Source: Symbiodinium natans
Taxonomy: Eukaryota > Sar > Dinophyceae > Suessiales > Symbiodiniaceae
Reading direction: 5' to 3'
Assembly (NCBI GenBank): GCA_905221605.1
Contig: CAJNDS010000493.1
Location: forward strand, 1 to 62,000
DNA length: 62,000 nt
The translations under genes and the position numbers were made by a program. Below, in pieces: positions 20,412 to 30,345 of the stretch. The stretch's first letter is position 1; each line of letters begins with the position of its first letter. The notes under the pieces were generated by a model. The model was given only the letters and a program-made list of their open reading frames with translations, was not told the origin of the DNA and did no database searches.

Positions 20412-20455
20412 GGGTGTAGGGTTTAGGGTTTAGGGTTTAGGGTTTAGGCCCTAAA
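20411..20455. repeat. Right target-site duplication and head-to-head telomere junction
   Basis: AGGGTGTAGGG (20411-20421) begins a short TTTAGGG array that switches to the C strand at TTTAGGCCCTAAACCC (about 20436-20452). The retroelement therefore inserted a few repeats away from an inverted telomere-repeat junction. Confidence 0.9.
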
Positions 20456-21368
20456 CCCGAAATCCTGAACCCCATCAAAGTGGGTTGAGGTACCCTCATC
20501 ACGATGCGACAGCAGCCCGGAATCGGCCGCGACAGCCTCTTCTCCCTTGTCTGGCCCGACTCCCCCTTTCAACCCTTGACTAGGTTCCCCAGTCACTCCT
20601 TGATCAGGATTCAGTTTGGAGAAGGAACCGCCAAAACACAAAAAGGTAATAAGAATCCCATTGGGGGACCTAGTAACAACCCTAAACGCAAGCTTCGGGC
20701 TCAGGATTCAAGGTGCACCCTAAACTCTAAACCCTAAACCCTAAACCCTACATGCTGTCCAGGTGGCCATTCTAACCTTGCACAGATCCTCGGCTCCAAA
20801 CATGTCTATGTGCCAGGGAAGTCCGAACACTGCCCCAAAAACCCACTGACGCACGCGAAAACCTTCAAAAAACTAACAGAAACTATATATATATATATAC
20901 ACACTATATCTATCTAATATGTGTATGTATGTAAATAAATAAATATATATATATATACACACATAATCTCCGCACATGTCTGCATATCTACCTACGTAAC
21001 TAGGCCCCTCAAGACGTTCGCCTCCGGGAGCCTCAGACGAAGTTGCGGAGTCGCGGAGTTGCGGTTTCCGCAAGCTTTGGGGGTTTCATCCCCTCCCCCC
21101 TGATCCTACCCACCCAACCCCCCCCCCCCCCCCCCCCCCCCCCCTCCCCCAGCCCCCCAATTTTGAATATTGCCCGTACACTAGAATTCGAAAAATGATG
21201 GCAGTACTTCATATGAGGGGGAATTGGGGGGGGGGGGGGCTTTTTTGTTAAGGGGGAAAGGATGGTGCATGCTTGTAAGTGACTAGGCTTCTCATTTTTT
21301 CGTACCTCAGGGAGGGTTTCGAGCTTACAGGTTCCATATGGGGGTTCTTTGCATCTCAAGGCTTGAGG
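20456..21368. other. Gene-free segment with microsatellites and a long poly-C
   Basis: CCCTAAA units 20725-20750, TA/CA microsatellites 20884-20964, and long C-runs at 21118-21145. Open frames at 20444-20737 and 21033-21359 run through these repeats and show no family features. Confidence 0.5.
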
Positions 21369-21995
21369 CCCTAAACCCTAAACCCTAAACCCTAAACCCT
21401 AAACCCCGAAACACCCCAGACCCTAAACCCTGAGGGTTTTGGGGTTCCTTCTAAAAGCAAACCTATCCATAATCTATTAGAAAGGGAATCAGGGCCTACT
21501 CTTGGTCCTAGCCAATATGCCTTGAAGCCCTAAACCCTAAACCCAAAACCCTAAACCCCTAAACCCTTTTTGCAACTGGGCTTGAGGACTAGCCAGATAC
21601 TTGCATCACGGCCGTGAGCCCTAAACCCGAAACCCAAAGCCCTAAACCCGAAAAACCAGCCCGGGACTGCGGACGGCTTCAGCCCAGGGTCCAACTCCGT
21701 CCAGCCGTGGATGGCTTTGGCTTGCGCCTCTCTCTTTAGACTCCAACACCCCTACACAGCCCCAAACCCTAAACCTGAACCCTAAACCCTAAACCCTAAG
21801 CCTTGACACAGACGCTCTACTCCAGGACCACTACCTCTCCCACCTACACGTGATCGTTTAGGGTTCTAGGATTTTTTCCCCCACAGGTTCAGGGTCCAGG
21901 GTGTAGGGTTTAGGCCCTAGCGATGCCGACGGAGGTTTAGGGAAGGACGCTCAGGGCTTTGGAGCTGAGGTGCAAGGCGTATAAGGTGCCGCGAA
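21369..21995. repeat. CCCTAAA blocks with a tail-to-tail junction
   Basis: C-strand units at 21369-21430 meet G-strand words (CCCTGAGGGTTTTGGGG) near 21427-21444. Further CCCTAAA/CCCGAAA words lie at 21531-21565, 21618-21650 and 21765-21800. The rest is unique with no gene seen. Confidence 0.8.
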
Positions 21996-22106
21996 CCAGG
22001 ATGGGCTATTAGGCCCTATAATCCCCATAATCAACCCTATTAAAGGGCCTTTTAAGGGGTTATAGAGCCTTTTTAAGGGGTCATAGGGCCTAATAGCCCG
22101 TCCTGG
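21996..22106. mobile_element. Foldback element, family F2
   Basis: Arms CCAGGATGGGCTATTAGGCC (left) and the reverse complement of GGCCTAATAGCCCGTCCTGG (right) match except for one base, and the pairing continues into TATAA/TATGA. Internally TTAAGGGG words repeat. About 111 bp with no coding capacity. Confidence 0.75.
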
Positions 22107-22798
22107 AAATGCTCATGGGTGCAGATCCATGCCCTGATGCGTCGGAAGCCTTGTCGGCCCAGTCTGGGACTTCATAATCCAGCCAACTTTCGGCCTGCCC
22201 GGATTGATTTCTTGCAGGTGGGGTCGTGTGGCCATACGTGTGGACAAGGGTAAGAATGTTGGGAGTGCAATCTGGGGCTGGCTTTGCAGCATGAGGATTC
22301 AAGCGGATTGAGGCTCGTACGCTAAGGTTGTACCCCTAAGGGTTCACCTGAATATACGGCTAAAATGGCCCTTACCTTCCCTTAGGAATCTTCAATAAGG
22401 GCCCCAAACCCAAGGGTACTACTTTAGGGGCCCCCAGGTAGAGTTCAATGAGACATGCAACCTGAAGCCTGAAAGCCCTAACCCTGTGGTCGGCCTTGTT
22501 GGGCACATCCCAGAGTATCCTAGTCGACACAGCGGGCTTTGGGGTCTAGAAGTGTTGGAGCTTGACGGCTTTCACAGGCTCCAGCTCGAGGTAGCTTTGC
22601 AGACGAGGTGCCGAAGAATGTTGATGCCTGGCAGCACAGAGTCGTGCAACAGCCACAGTAACCCGTAACCTGCAGATCCCCCTATCCAACTGCAACCCCC
22701 CCCCCCCCCCACGGAGCAAAACAAAAACACACGGGCTTCAGCCCGTCATTTCACGTTGGACCCTAACGTAGGTAGGTAGGTAGGTGAGTAGGTAAGTA
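22107..22798. other. Unique segment, no recognised gene
   Basis: Overlapping short frames only. C-run at 22696-22711. GTAGGTAGGTAG tetranucleotide repeat at about 22769-22785. Confidence 0.5.
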
Positions 22799-23034
22799 CC
22801 ACTAGCAGTAGCAGTAGCAGCTGGAGTAGCAGTAGCGGTAGCAGTAGTGGAAGAAGTAGAAGGAGTAGCGGTAGCAGTAGCAGTAGCGTGTAGCAGTAGC
22901 AGTGGAGGAGTAGTAGGAGGAGTAGTAGGAGGAGTAGTAGGAGTAGTAGCAGGAGTAGGAGTAGGAGGAGTAGGAGTAGTAGGAGTGGTGGGAGTAGTAG
23001 TGGTAGTAGTAGTGGTAGTAGTAGTGGTAGTAGC

Positions 23035-23072
<38 letters not shown>

Positions 23073-23380
23073 CAGTAGCAGTAGCAGTAGCAGTAGCAGT
23101 AGTGTTTAGAGTTTAGGGTTTAGGGTTTAGGAATTAGGGTTTAGGTTGTAGGGTTTAGGGTTTAGGATGTAGGATTTAGGGGTTTGGGCTTATTGTTGAG
23201 GGAAGCCAGGTCTTGTCTGCACCTTTTTTTTCACTATGTTTATTGCTATCACGACCCTCACAGCTTTACTGCTGGCAAGAAAGCTACCAAGGGTATCTCT
23301 AGACTCTAATTATAGTGCTACTGCGCTACTCCTACTACTATTATTATTACTACTACGACTATTACTACTGCTACTCCTGA
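22799..23380 (+). repeat. AGT/AGC trinucleotide tract, TTTAGGG words, then CTA/TTA tract
   Basis: About 300 bp of imperfect (AGT)n/(AGC)n/(AGG)n at 22799-23106, passing directly into decayed TTTAGGG units (23107-23180). A (CTA/TTA)n stretch lies at 23320-23365. The valine-rich and leucine-rich frames over them are repeat translations and are not called as genes. Confidence 0.85.
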
Positions 23381-23595
23381 ACCTTTTAAGGCCCTGGCTT
23401 CCCACAAGGTCCCCCAGCAGCGTGGCGGTGAAGAGGGCGCAGCACAGCCACCGGCACGTGTAGCTCTCTACGCCATACCTTGGAGGTTGGGTTTAGGGGT
23501 TTAGGGGTTTAGATGGGAAATATAGGGTTTAGGGTTTAGGTGGAGGGGGCTCAGGGTTTTCGTGGGGTGCTTTCCGGGCTTGTGGGTGCAAACTT

Positions 23596-23627
23596 GGGGT
23601 GTTCCCCGTATACGAGCAGTCCTTGAG
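23596..23627. mobile_element. Half copy of foldback family F1
   Basis: GGGGTGTTCCCCGTATAC followed by GAGCAGTCCTTGAG matches the left arm of F1. The right arm is absent. Confidence 0.5.
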
Positions 23628-23689
23628 GGGGTGGCTGCTTTCCGGGTAGGGGTGCTAACGACTAACTACTCATTGCTTAAGAGCCCGTC

Positions 23690-24447
23690 AAACATGAATA
23701 ATCGTCTTCCTGAAAAGGGTAATACAGGGAATCTCACCGTGATCGCGCACAGCTGTCAGCCGCCATCCAAGGCAGTGGTCTTCTTTCGGCTCAGCCCTGT
23801 GTTGGTGATCCCGTGTTGCAAAAGGGGAGCATTAGTGTCCAAAACAAGTTTATGATGTTCTGTTGTGCGGTGACTTGCGCGAGACCCTTCGACAGCCAAT
23901 GTGTGTTGAAGAGTGTCACGCGCAGCTGCTGGAGCTATCTTGTGAGCGCCTGCACGACATCCGTGGTGCATGTGCAGTCCGACTTGCCTATTGTATGCCA
24001 ATGTCTGCCATGTCGATTCTTCCGCATCGGCCTGCTGCATATATCGTTGCCGCGGTCGCTCAGACGCTACGGCTTGCCTTGCCCTATACCTCCTCTGCCT
24101 TGGCGTATGAGGCCGTGGGCTGTGGTCCACGCGGAGGACACATGGCGCGCACGCTTCCGCGCACGGAAAGGGATTGATTGTTATATCATACCTGATGAAT
24201 TGAGTGCACCTTTTAAGCGCCTGCTTGGCGATCAAGCTGCCTCATGTCGCCTACATTCCTACATTGTCACATGCACCTGGACCCCAAAACTGTGAGGTTT
24301 GAGGTTTCGCTTGGGGACGAAGGACCTTCTCTCGCCTCGCAAGCAAACCCAACACTTGTCAGCTTCAGAACTCAAGTCCAACTCCTACTGACCAACTCAA
24401 TCCTAGGTCCTAGTGGGGGGCGGCGGGTTGATGTAACGATAGAATGA
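23690..24447. other. Locus with unusual coding potential in several frames
   Basis: For about 480 bp (23756-24235) three frames are open at once: a minus frame of 159 codons and two plus frames (23813-24295 and 23863-24177). A further plus frame at 24244-24447 gives a natural-looking peptide (TVRFEVSLGDEG, SFRTQVQLLLTNSI). In the second plus frame the peptide CGDLRETLRQP, CHAQLLELSCERLHDI and YIVAAVAQTLRLA is well mixed. I cannot decide which frame is used, or whether introns join them, and no family is recognised. Most likely a fragment of a gene or retrocopy. Confidence 0.35.
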
Positions 24448-25460
24448 TAATATAACATCCCTAGAGATCACATGTTCACACATTAATAATAATAAAACAA
24501 CAATAACAATAATGATAAGATGGGAGAGAAGTAAAAACCCATCAAAATAAGTGAGTTCTCGTTATTCGCACGATCATCTGTTTTGGCTTCAGGGCTCCGG
24601 TGGTGGAATAAAAAATCCTAATCCCTCAACCCCAAAAAGCAACTCCTAAACCCTAAGCCCTAAGCCCCAAGCCCTAAACCCCAAACCCTAAGCCCAAAAT
24701 ATTCAGCGCTAGTGACTCGCCGGGGTCCACCAACTGCTGGATGTCGTCTGCGCGATCGGGAAACACTGCTTTGAGCGCATCCCGTACCTGAAGTATAGGG
24801 TTTAGGGTTTAGGGTTTAAAGTTTAGGGTTTAGGGCATTCCCTTATGGCCCCTTTTTTATGAATCTACTGTAATAACCCTCCAAAACCCTATTCCAATTA
24901 TTCGGGCCCCTATGTTATTTCTTCGAGGGTGCTGTTGGGTTGTTTTGGGTTTCTTTCCCCCACCCTCGGAGTGGGGCTGCTAGACTTTAAACTGAACTCT
25001 CCTCTCCTCGCCCATCACCCGTATCCCACCCCAGAGTTTCCCGAGTGCCCAACCCGGATTCTTCCCAGAGAATCCCCCTGTCCCTGGAGTGCCTAACCCC
25101 AGAGTGAGCCCGCAAATTCCTTGCCTGCCGGATGGGATGTTGACAAAAAATGGTTTTGGGGTTGACTAGGGTCTCTTGTTTTTCTTGGAGGGATTCAGGG
25201 TTCTTCCTCGGGCTTCAAGGCTTTTACGGGTTGTAGCTTTAGGGTTTCAGGGATTCGGGGCTTAGGGTTTCAGGCTCTTAGGACTCTTTTCCTGTGCCGC
25301 CCCCCAAGAGCAGCCCCGGCTCAGTGTCAGCAAGTCGGGAGTTTTGGGAGTTTGGGGAGTTTGAGGGCGAAGGCCTGACTTGGCTGCAACTTTTGCACCT
25401 GGCGTAGAACTGGGTTTAGGGTTTAGGGTTTAGGGTTTCGGGTTTAGGGCTAACTTTCCT
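24448..25460. other. Gene-free segment
   Basis: AATAAT-rich patch 24480-24520, CCCTAAA/CCCCAAA words 24645-24705, TTTAGGG 24797-24835, TTTAGGG 25412-25450. No gene is recognised. Confidence 0.5.
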
Positions 25461-25560
25461 TTCAGCTACCTGGTTCAGAAACGAAGTAAGCCGAAAAAGG
25501 CTGAGCAGATGGGAAGGTTCGGCTGAAACTCCTCAAGTCATCCATACAAGGCCCTTCTAC

Positions 25561-25848
25561 TTGTTGCCCAAAAACCTCGAAATGCCAAAAAAGGCCGTGT
25601 CTAGGGGAAAAAAGGACGTGCCAAGGATCATAGACACGTGTGGACCAGACGCCCCAGCTGTAGACCCGAGCAGGGGCGTAGGTCGTTCCTCCTGCGCGGA
25701 ACTTGAGGCTGGGTTGAGGTGTTGGGGACACATTGCCAAAGAAGTCCCAAGCCTCAAATGCCTTGAACAGCGTCAGACTACAACTCCCCCAATCCTTCTA
25801 GCTCTGCGATGGATGGCTCCTACATCAAAGGGTTTGGCACTTCCCTAG
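25561..25848 (+). CDS. Weak ORF, up to 95 aa (unrecognised)
   Basis: ATG frame with a second possible start at MPKKAVSRGKKDVPRIID. Composition is balanced, ending at a stop after SKGLALP. The minus-strand frame 25462-25731 overlaps and is about equally natural, so strand is uncertain. No motif is recognised. Confidence 0.2.
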   Translation: MLPKNLEMPKKAVSRGKKDVPRIIDTCGPDAPAVDPSRGVGRSSCAELEAGLRCWGHIAKEVPSLKCLEQRQTTTPPILLALRWMAPTSKGLALP

Positions 25849-26985
25849 CGCCGAGGTCGGGTTTCGTGAGCCTGCCTGGGCCCACGCAGTTCGGGCCAGT
25901 AGGGTCAGCTTGGCAGTCACCTGCACTTCCTGCAGCCACGGCAGGTTGAGGGTCCACAGCTCCAGCGAGCAAGTTCACGTACACCATCATGCCCAGTAAG
26001 CTGGCTTCTACTATAGTATTACTAGTAACTACTACTCCTTTACTAACTTAGCTAACTGACTAGTGCGCGCCAGATCGTTGCTGATGGTCTTCTCCGCTTT
26101 ATTCGTATAGTTATTGCTGCTTCTGCTGTTGCACCTATTCTTCCTTCGTCCTTGTTGTCCTGATTGCTATTGCCAATGGTTAATGTTGTGTCTGGCATCT
26201 TTACTTTTTGTGTTCTGGCTGTTGCTCTTGCTCTTCTTGTTGTTCCTACTAGTGTCGTTGCTGTTCTTGTTGGCGTCAGTGATAAGTGTCACTATTACTA
26301 CCTTCTTGGGGACCACACGAACCCTGAAAGGGCTTCTGGTTCATGTGCTTTAATAGGAATTATCGTAGTATAGGGTATATGACCCCATTTTTAGGGTTGA
26401 TTTGGACCCCACGGTAGCCTGTTTCCAAACTCTCACACACACACACACACCCATGTTCAACCGCCATGAGTTGAGTTTTTCGTACCTTCGACGCGCGTGC
26501 GCACGCGCCCTCTGGGTTGTGAAGGATCCTCTGAAGCCTCAAAAGGCGGTTTGGGGTTTAGCTGTCAGGGGGAAACACCCTAGCTTCCCGGATTTCAGCC
26601 AGGGCTCGTCCGAAGTCGCAAAGAAACATCCTTGGAGGCGCAGGCAGGGATCTAGCTTGGGGTGTGAAGGAAGATTCAGGTGTCCGGGCTTGAGGAATGA
26701 GGGGCCATGTAAGGCTTCGGGTTCAAGAATTTGGGTCTTGCACTTTCGCAGCTCGCACAGGGCAACGCGCAAGCATGGGACTGCCTAAACCCCTGGGAGC
26801 GGTTCCCAGTGGTCCTCGCAATGATTTCTGGATTTGTTTTGATGTGGTCATTTGCGGAAGCCTGAAATTCAGAGCCCGAAGCCCCCTGCGTGAACCCTAA
26901 GCCCTCCCTAAGCCCTTGGCCCTCAACCCTAGCCCTGTCTTGAACCCAGGCTCTGCACGATCAGCTGGGCAACAGCCATGACAAT
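25849..26985. other. Unique segment, no recognised gene
   Basis: Leucine-rich frames at 26114-26373 arise from a CTT/GTT-rich tract. An (AC)n tract lies at 26431-26450. An open frame 26402-26788 and its antisense lack motifs. Confidence 0.5.
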
Positions 26986-26989
26986 TGCA

Positions 26990-27255
26990 CTAAACCCTAA
27001 ACCCTAAACCCTAAACCCTAAACCCTAAACCCTAAACCCTAAACCCTAAACCCTAGCCCTAAACCCTAGACTCGAAGACCCCAAAGAAGCCCAGGAGCTG
27101 CCCTGCAAAGGCATCCCATACGAGCTCCTCCTTGGCGATCCTGGGTACGGTGTAGGGTTTAGGGTTTAGGGTTGAGGGTTGAGGGTTTAGGGTTTAGGGT
27201 TTAGGGTTTAGGGTTTAGGGTTTAGGGTTTAGGGTTTAGGGTTTAGGGTTAGGGG
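26990..27255. repeat. CCCTAAA array facing a TTTAGGG array (tail-to-tail)
   Basis: About 11 C-strand units at 26990-27070 and about 14 G-strand units at 27152-27250 are separated by roughly 80 bp of unique DNA. This orientation places the arrays as inverted repeats with G-rich 3' ends facing outwards. Confidence 0.93.
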
Positions 27256-28862
27256 CCTTAGGGCTTTGGGGTTTTAGGGTTTTAGGGTTCGGACTTGGGC
27301 TTGAGGCGGCTGAGGGGTTTGAGAGAATTCTGGGCTCGGGCTTTGGTCGCTCTAGGATTCCGGGCTTCGGGGAGTCAAAAAAAGGTGCAATGATGGTTAA
27401 AGCAGGGTCCTGGGGCGTGATTCAAAGTCTATTTATATAGGAGCTGTTAGCGTTTTTTCCGACGCCATACTCGGCTTCCTCTACTCCTTATCACAGGCAC
27501 TTCATCAAGCTAGTTTTTGCGACGGGAATGTATTTGTACTGCAAAAACCAAATGGACCCAATGACTGCAGTTTATTCCTCCAAAAACAAATGGACCCAAT
27601 CACAAGGGACTTGACAGTCCGGGGAAATCCCTCGAATCGATTTCTGACCAGAAACAACGATGTTCCAACTTTTGGGAGTTTACTTTAGCCGGTACGGATG
27701 GTTGAAGCAAGCTGCATGTAGAGGATGAGCCCCTGGCAAAGGTAGTTCACCTCACAAATTCTTTCCGGCTGTGGGGCGGGGCTTCGGACCCTTTGTCCGG
27801 TTTTTTTTGCTCTGGGTCCTACCATGTCGAGGGATTGAGCAGTTTCGCCTCGACTCTCACTCGCTCGGCAGGTCAGGCTTGAGGAGGCTGATCAGCCCAT
27901 GTGGCTCGCAACAGGCATTGCAGGCACAAGCACCTCAGCCTAGCGCAACTAACTAGCACAAGCAGGGTTGGGTTCAGTATTGTGCAATCAGGATCAGCAC
28001 CTCAGAGTCTGAAAAAGCATCATGCCACGGGCAGACCCAGTTTGGGGTTCCTTGCTCTTGACGATCTGTTCATTGTCGGCGGGTTGCGATTGCAACTGTT
28101 ACCACTATTACCACTGGCGATTTGCAGCACCTTATTAACTTGTAGCTCAGATCACTAGCACTACCACTACCACTATCCCTGTCGCGCAATAGTGCTGCAT
28201 TTTTGCTACCGTTGTTATGGGACGATCATGCGAGGATTGGTCTGATTATGCTTGTCACCATTCGCGTTTGTACTTTCTTCATCTTGCCATATCTCATCAG
28301 TTTCATCTCAGTGTTTTCTTCTTCCGCCGATGATTATTGCAGCTTTTCATTGTTTAAGCACCACGGACCATTCCAGTGCCGTGCTGGGCACTAGTAGGAA
28401 GGTGTAGCAGCGGATGCACAAGATCACAAGGTTCTTGGGGTAGCCAGCAGAGCCTGGCTAGGAACATGAAGCAGGCTTTCCAACATGAGGTCTGACATCG
28501 GCACGCGTGGAGGTTTCCGAAACTAGGGGGTAACCTTCTTGGGGTACTCATTCTAAGGGAGTCCTACTATTTGGGGGTCTGTATTGGGGGTCCTTTAATT
28601 TTCGTGAACCCCCCCGGAAGCAGCCTCTCATGCACACAGCTCTTTGGCTCCAACCCACAGGCCGGGCTGGCGCGCGAGCTGTGGCATCAGCAAGGCCGAG
28701 CCGTAGAGTCCCTTGTCCACCCTCAGCCGTCTGATTCCACAACCCAAGCAGGGACATCCCTTCCTCCTTGTAAGGAGGGGCCCCTGGGAGGGGTCCTTAA
28801 TCTTCCTCCGAAACAACCCCTAAGGCCCTAAGGTCGCTTGCAAGGGTCCCTCATGTAGCCCC
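27256..28862. other. Unique segment, no recognised gene
   Basis: A 14-base word CAAATGGACCCAAT is repeated at about 27547 and 27587. Overlapping short frames lie on both strands at 27771-28394 and 28548-28831. No coding call is defensible. Confidence 0.5.
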
Positions 28863-29129
28863 TTGACAACACCTTGCTGTTTTGGGTTCAAGGGGATGAA
28901 GGCTCCCGAAATGCTGAAAAAGCTGCCGGATCTTGTGCGTCTCCTTGTGGCCAGGGGGCAGCACCAAATCTTTTTCGACAACTCGGCAGACCCTTCGACC
29001 AGAAAACACCAGCACAAGACCTCAAACTCTCAACTCAGATTAGCAAGCAGAGGTTGGCTTACGTTCGGGCCCCTCGTCAGGCATCGTGTTCTACCAGCCC
29101 GAGGGGGTTCCCTAGACCCTAAACTTTAA
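28863..29129 (+). CDS. Weak ORF, 88 aa (unrecognised)
   Basis: ATG frame with a helix-like segment GMKAPEMLKKLPDLVRLLVA and a well-mixed continuation (GQHQIFFDNSADPSTRK). It runs into telomere-like sequence at its end. The opposite strand is less natural. No family is recognised. It could be one exon. Confidence 0.25.
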   Translation: MTTPCCFGFKGMKAPEMLKKLPDLVRLLVARGQHQIFFDNSADPSTRKHQHKTSNSQLRLASRGWLTFGPLVRHRVLPARGGSLDPKL

Positions 29130-29295
29130 AGCCTAAGCCGTAAACCCAGACCAGCATGTGGGGGTTCCCTTAACCAAGGGGGCCCCATAACCCTTAAAAG
29201 GCCCCAAGCAGGTCAGAGACGATGCCTCGGCCGTGAGCGAGCCTGTGGCAGCAAGCGCTTCAGAGAGGTTGGCCCCGCGGGGAGCTCGGGGGGTA

Positions 29296-29822
29296 AACCC
29301 TAAACCCTAAACCCTACCCTACCCTCAACCCTGAACCCTAAACCCTAAACCCTAGACCCCCGACCCTAAACCCTCAACCCTAAACCCTAACCCTAAACCC
29401 TAACTTTAGGGGGTTGAAGGTTTTCGGCTTCAGGCGCGCACCGGCACCACAAGGCGAAAGCCCCGCAAAACCTACAGTAAGCCCAACATGGTTCGGGCTT
29501 CGGGCTTCGGGCTTAGGGGTTTAGGGTTTAGGGTTTAGGGCTAGGGTTTAGGGTTTAGGGCTAGGGTTTAGGGTTTAGGGCTAGGGTTTAGGGTTTAGGG
29601 CTTAGAGGAACAGGGGTTCACAGGCTTGGAGGCTTAGAGGCTTAGAGGGCTGCGCCTATCATCTTGGCAGCTGCCAGCTTGGCCCGCTGTTGCGCCTGAA
29701 GCCTGCCAACAACAACGTTTAGGGTTTAGGGTTTAGGGTTTAGGGTTTAGGGGTTGGGGCTTCTGCAGGCACTCTCTGCAGCAGGGTTTAGGGTTTAGGG
29801 TTTGGGGTTTTGGGGTTTAGGG
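29296..29822. repeat. CCCTAAA block, tail-to-tail junction, TTTAGGG blocks
   Basis: C-strand units (with CCCTACC, CCCTGAA and CCCTCAA variants) at 29296-29405 end in CCCTAACTTTAGGG, a direct tail-to-tail switch at about 29399-29412. G-strand blocks follow at 29515-29602 (built from a 21-base unit TTTAGGGTTTAGGGCTAGGG plus one base), 29720-29752 and 29785-29822. Confidence 0.9.
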
Positions 29823-30035
29823 CCAGGGGGGGTTTTGGGGGGACAAAACGAACGCGACAATTGGTGCCATATACCCTATACGACGATAATTGCTGGGGGT
29901 TTTGGGCTTGGGCTTTGGGGCTTAGGGTTCCGAGGGGTCAAATAGAACTTTTGAGCAAGGCTGCAAGGGTTCCCAAGGTGACCCTTCCAAGCCCCCTCTG
30001 ACCGTTTTTTTGCTCGGCCCTCTAAAGAACCAGTG

Positions 30036-30345
30036 GTCCCTAAACCCTAAACCGTAAACCCTAAACCCTGAACCCTGAACCCTAAACCCTGAACCCTGAA
30101 CCCTGAACCCTAAACCCTAAACTCCTAAACCCTACACCCTACACGCTACACCCTAAACCCAAGATCTTCAGGAATGCTTGAAACCCTAAACCCGAAACCC
30201 GAAACCCTAAAGCGACCCAGGCACCTCTCATCATCGCCGCCCTCCTCCCTGTCAAGACTTGGCTTAGAGGATCAGGGACTTTCACTTTGCCCGTCTGGTC
30301 CCCCTAAACCTTAGACCCTAAACCCTAAACCCTGCACCCCAAACC
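30036..30345 (-). repeat. CCCTAAA/CCCTGAA/CCCTACA block
   Basis: C-strand units with a mosaic of single-base variants, CCCTGAA grouped together and CCCTACA grouped together, plus CCCGAAA forms at 30185-30210. Local grouping of identical variants suggests local unit duplication. Confidence 0.88.

Larger units (their letters stand above)
17379..20421 (-). mobile_element. Full-length non-LTR retrotransposon copy with spliced leader, poly(A) and TSD
   Basis: Read on the minus strand, the insertion begins with a spliced-leader sequence (20411-20390), followed by a 73-nt leader, coding sequence (20316-17530), a 131-nt 3' UTR and an A9 tail (17398-17390). The same word AGGGTGTAGGG(TTT) lies immediately outside both ends (17379-17389 and 20411-20421), which is the expected target-site duplication. 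The insertion target is telomere-like DNA, and a head-to-head telomere junction follows at 20430. The coding part holds an N-terminal region of unknown function and a reverse transcriptase of the non-LTR type. I see no apurinic endonuclease or restriction-like endonuclease motif. At least two frameshifts make this copy probably inactive. Confidence 0.9.

Noticed and set aside
22847-23116. Valine-rich 89-aa ORF
   Set aside because: It is the translation of an AGT/AGC trinucleotide repeat. The equally open neighbouring frames show no selection for one protein.
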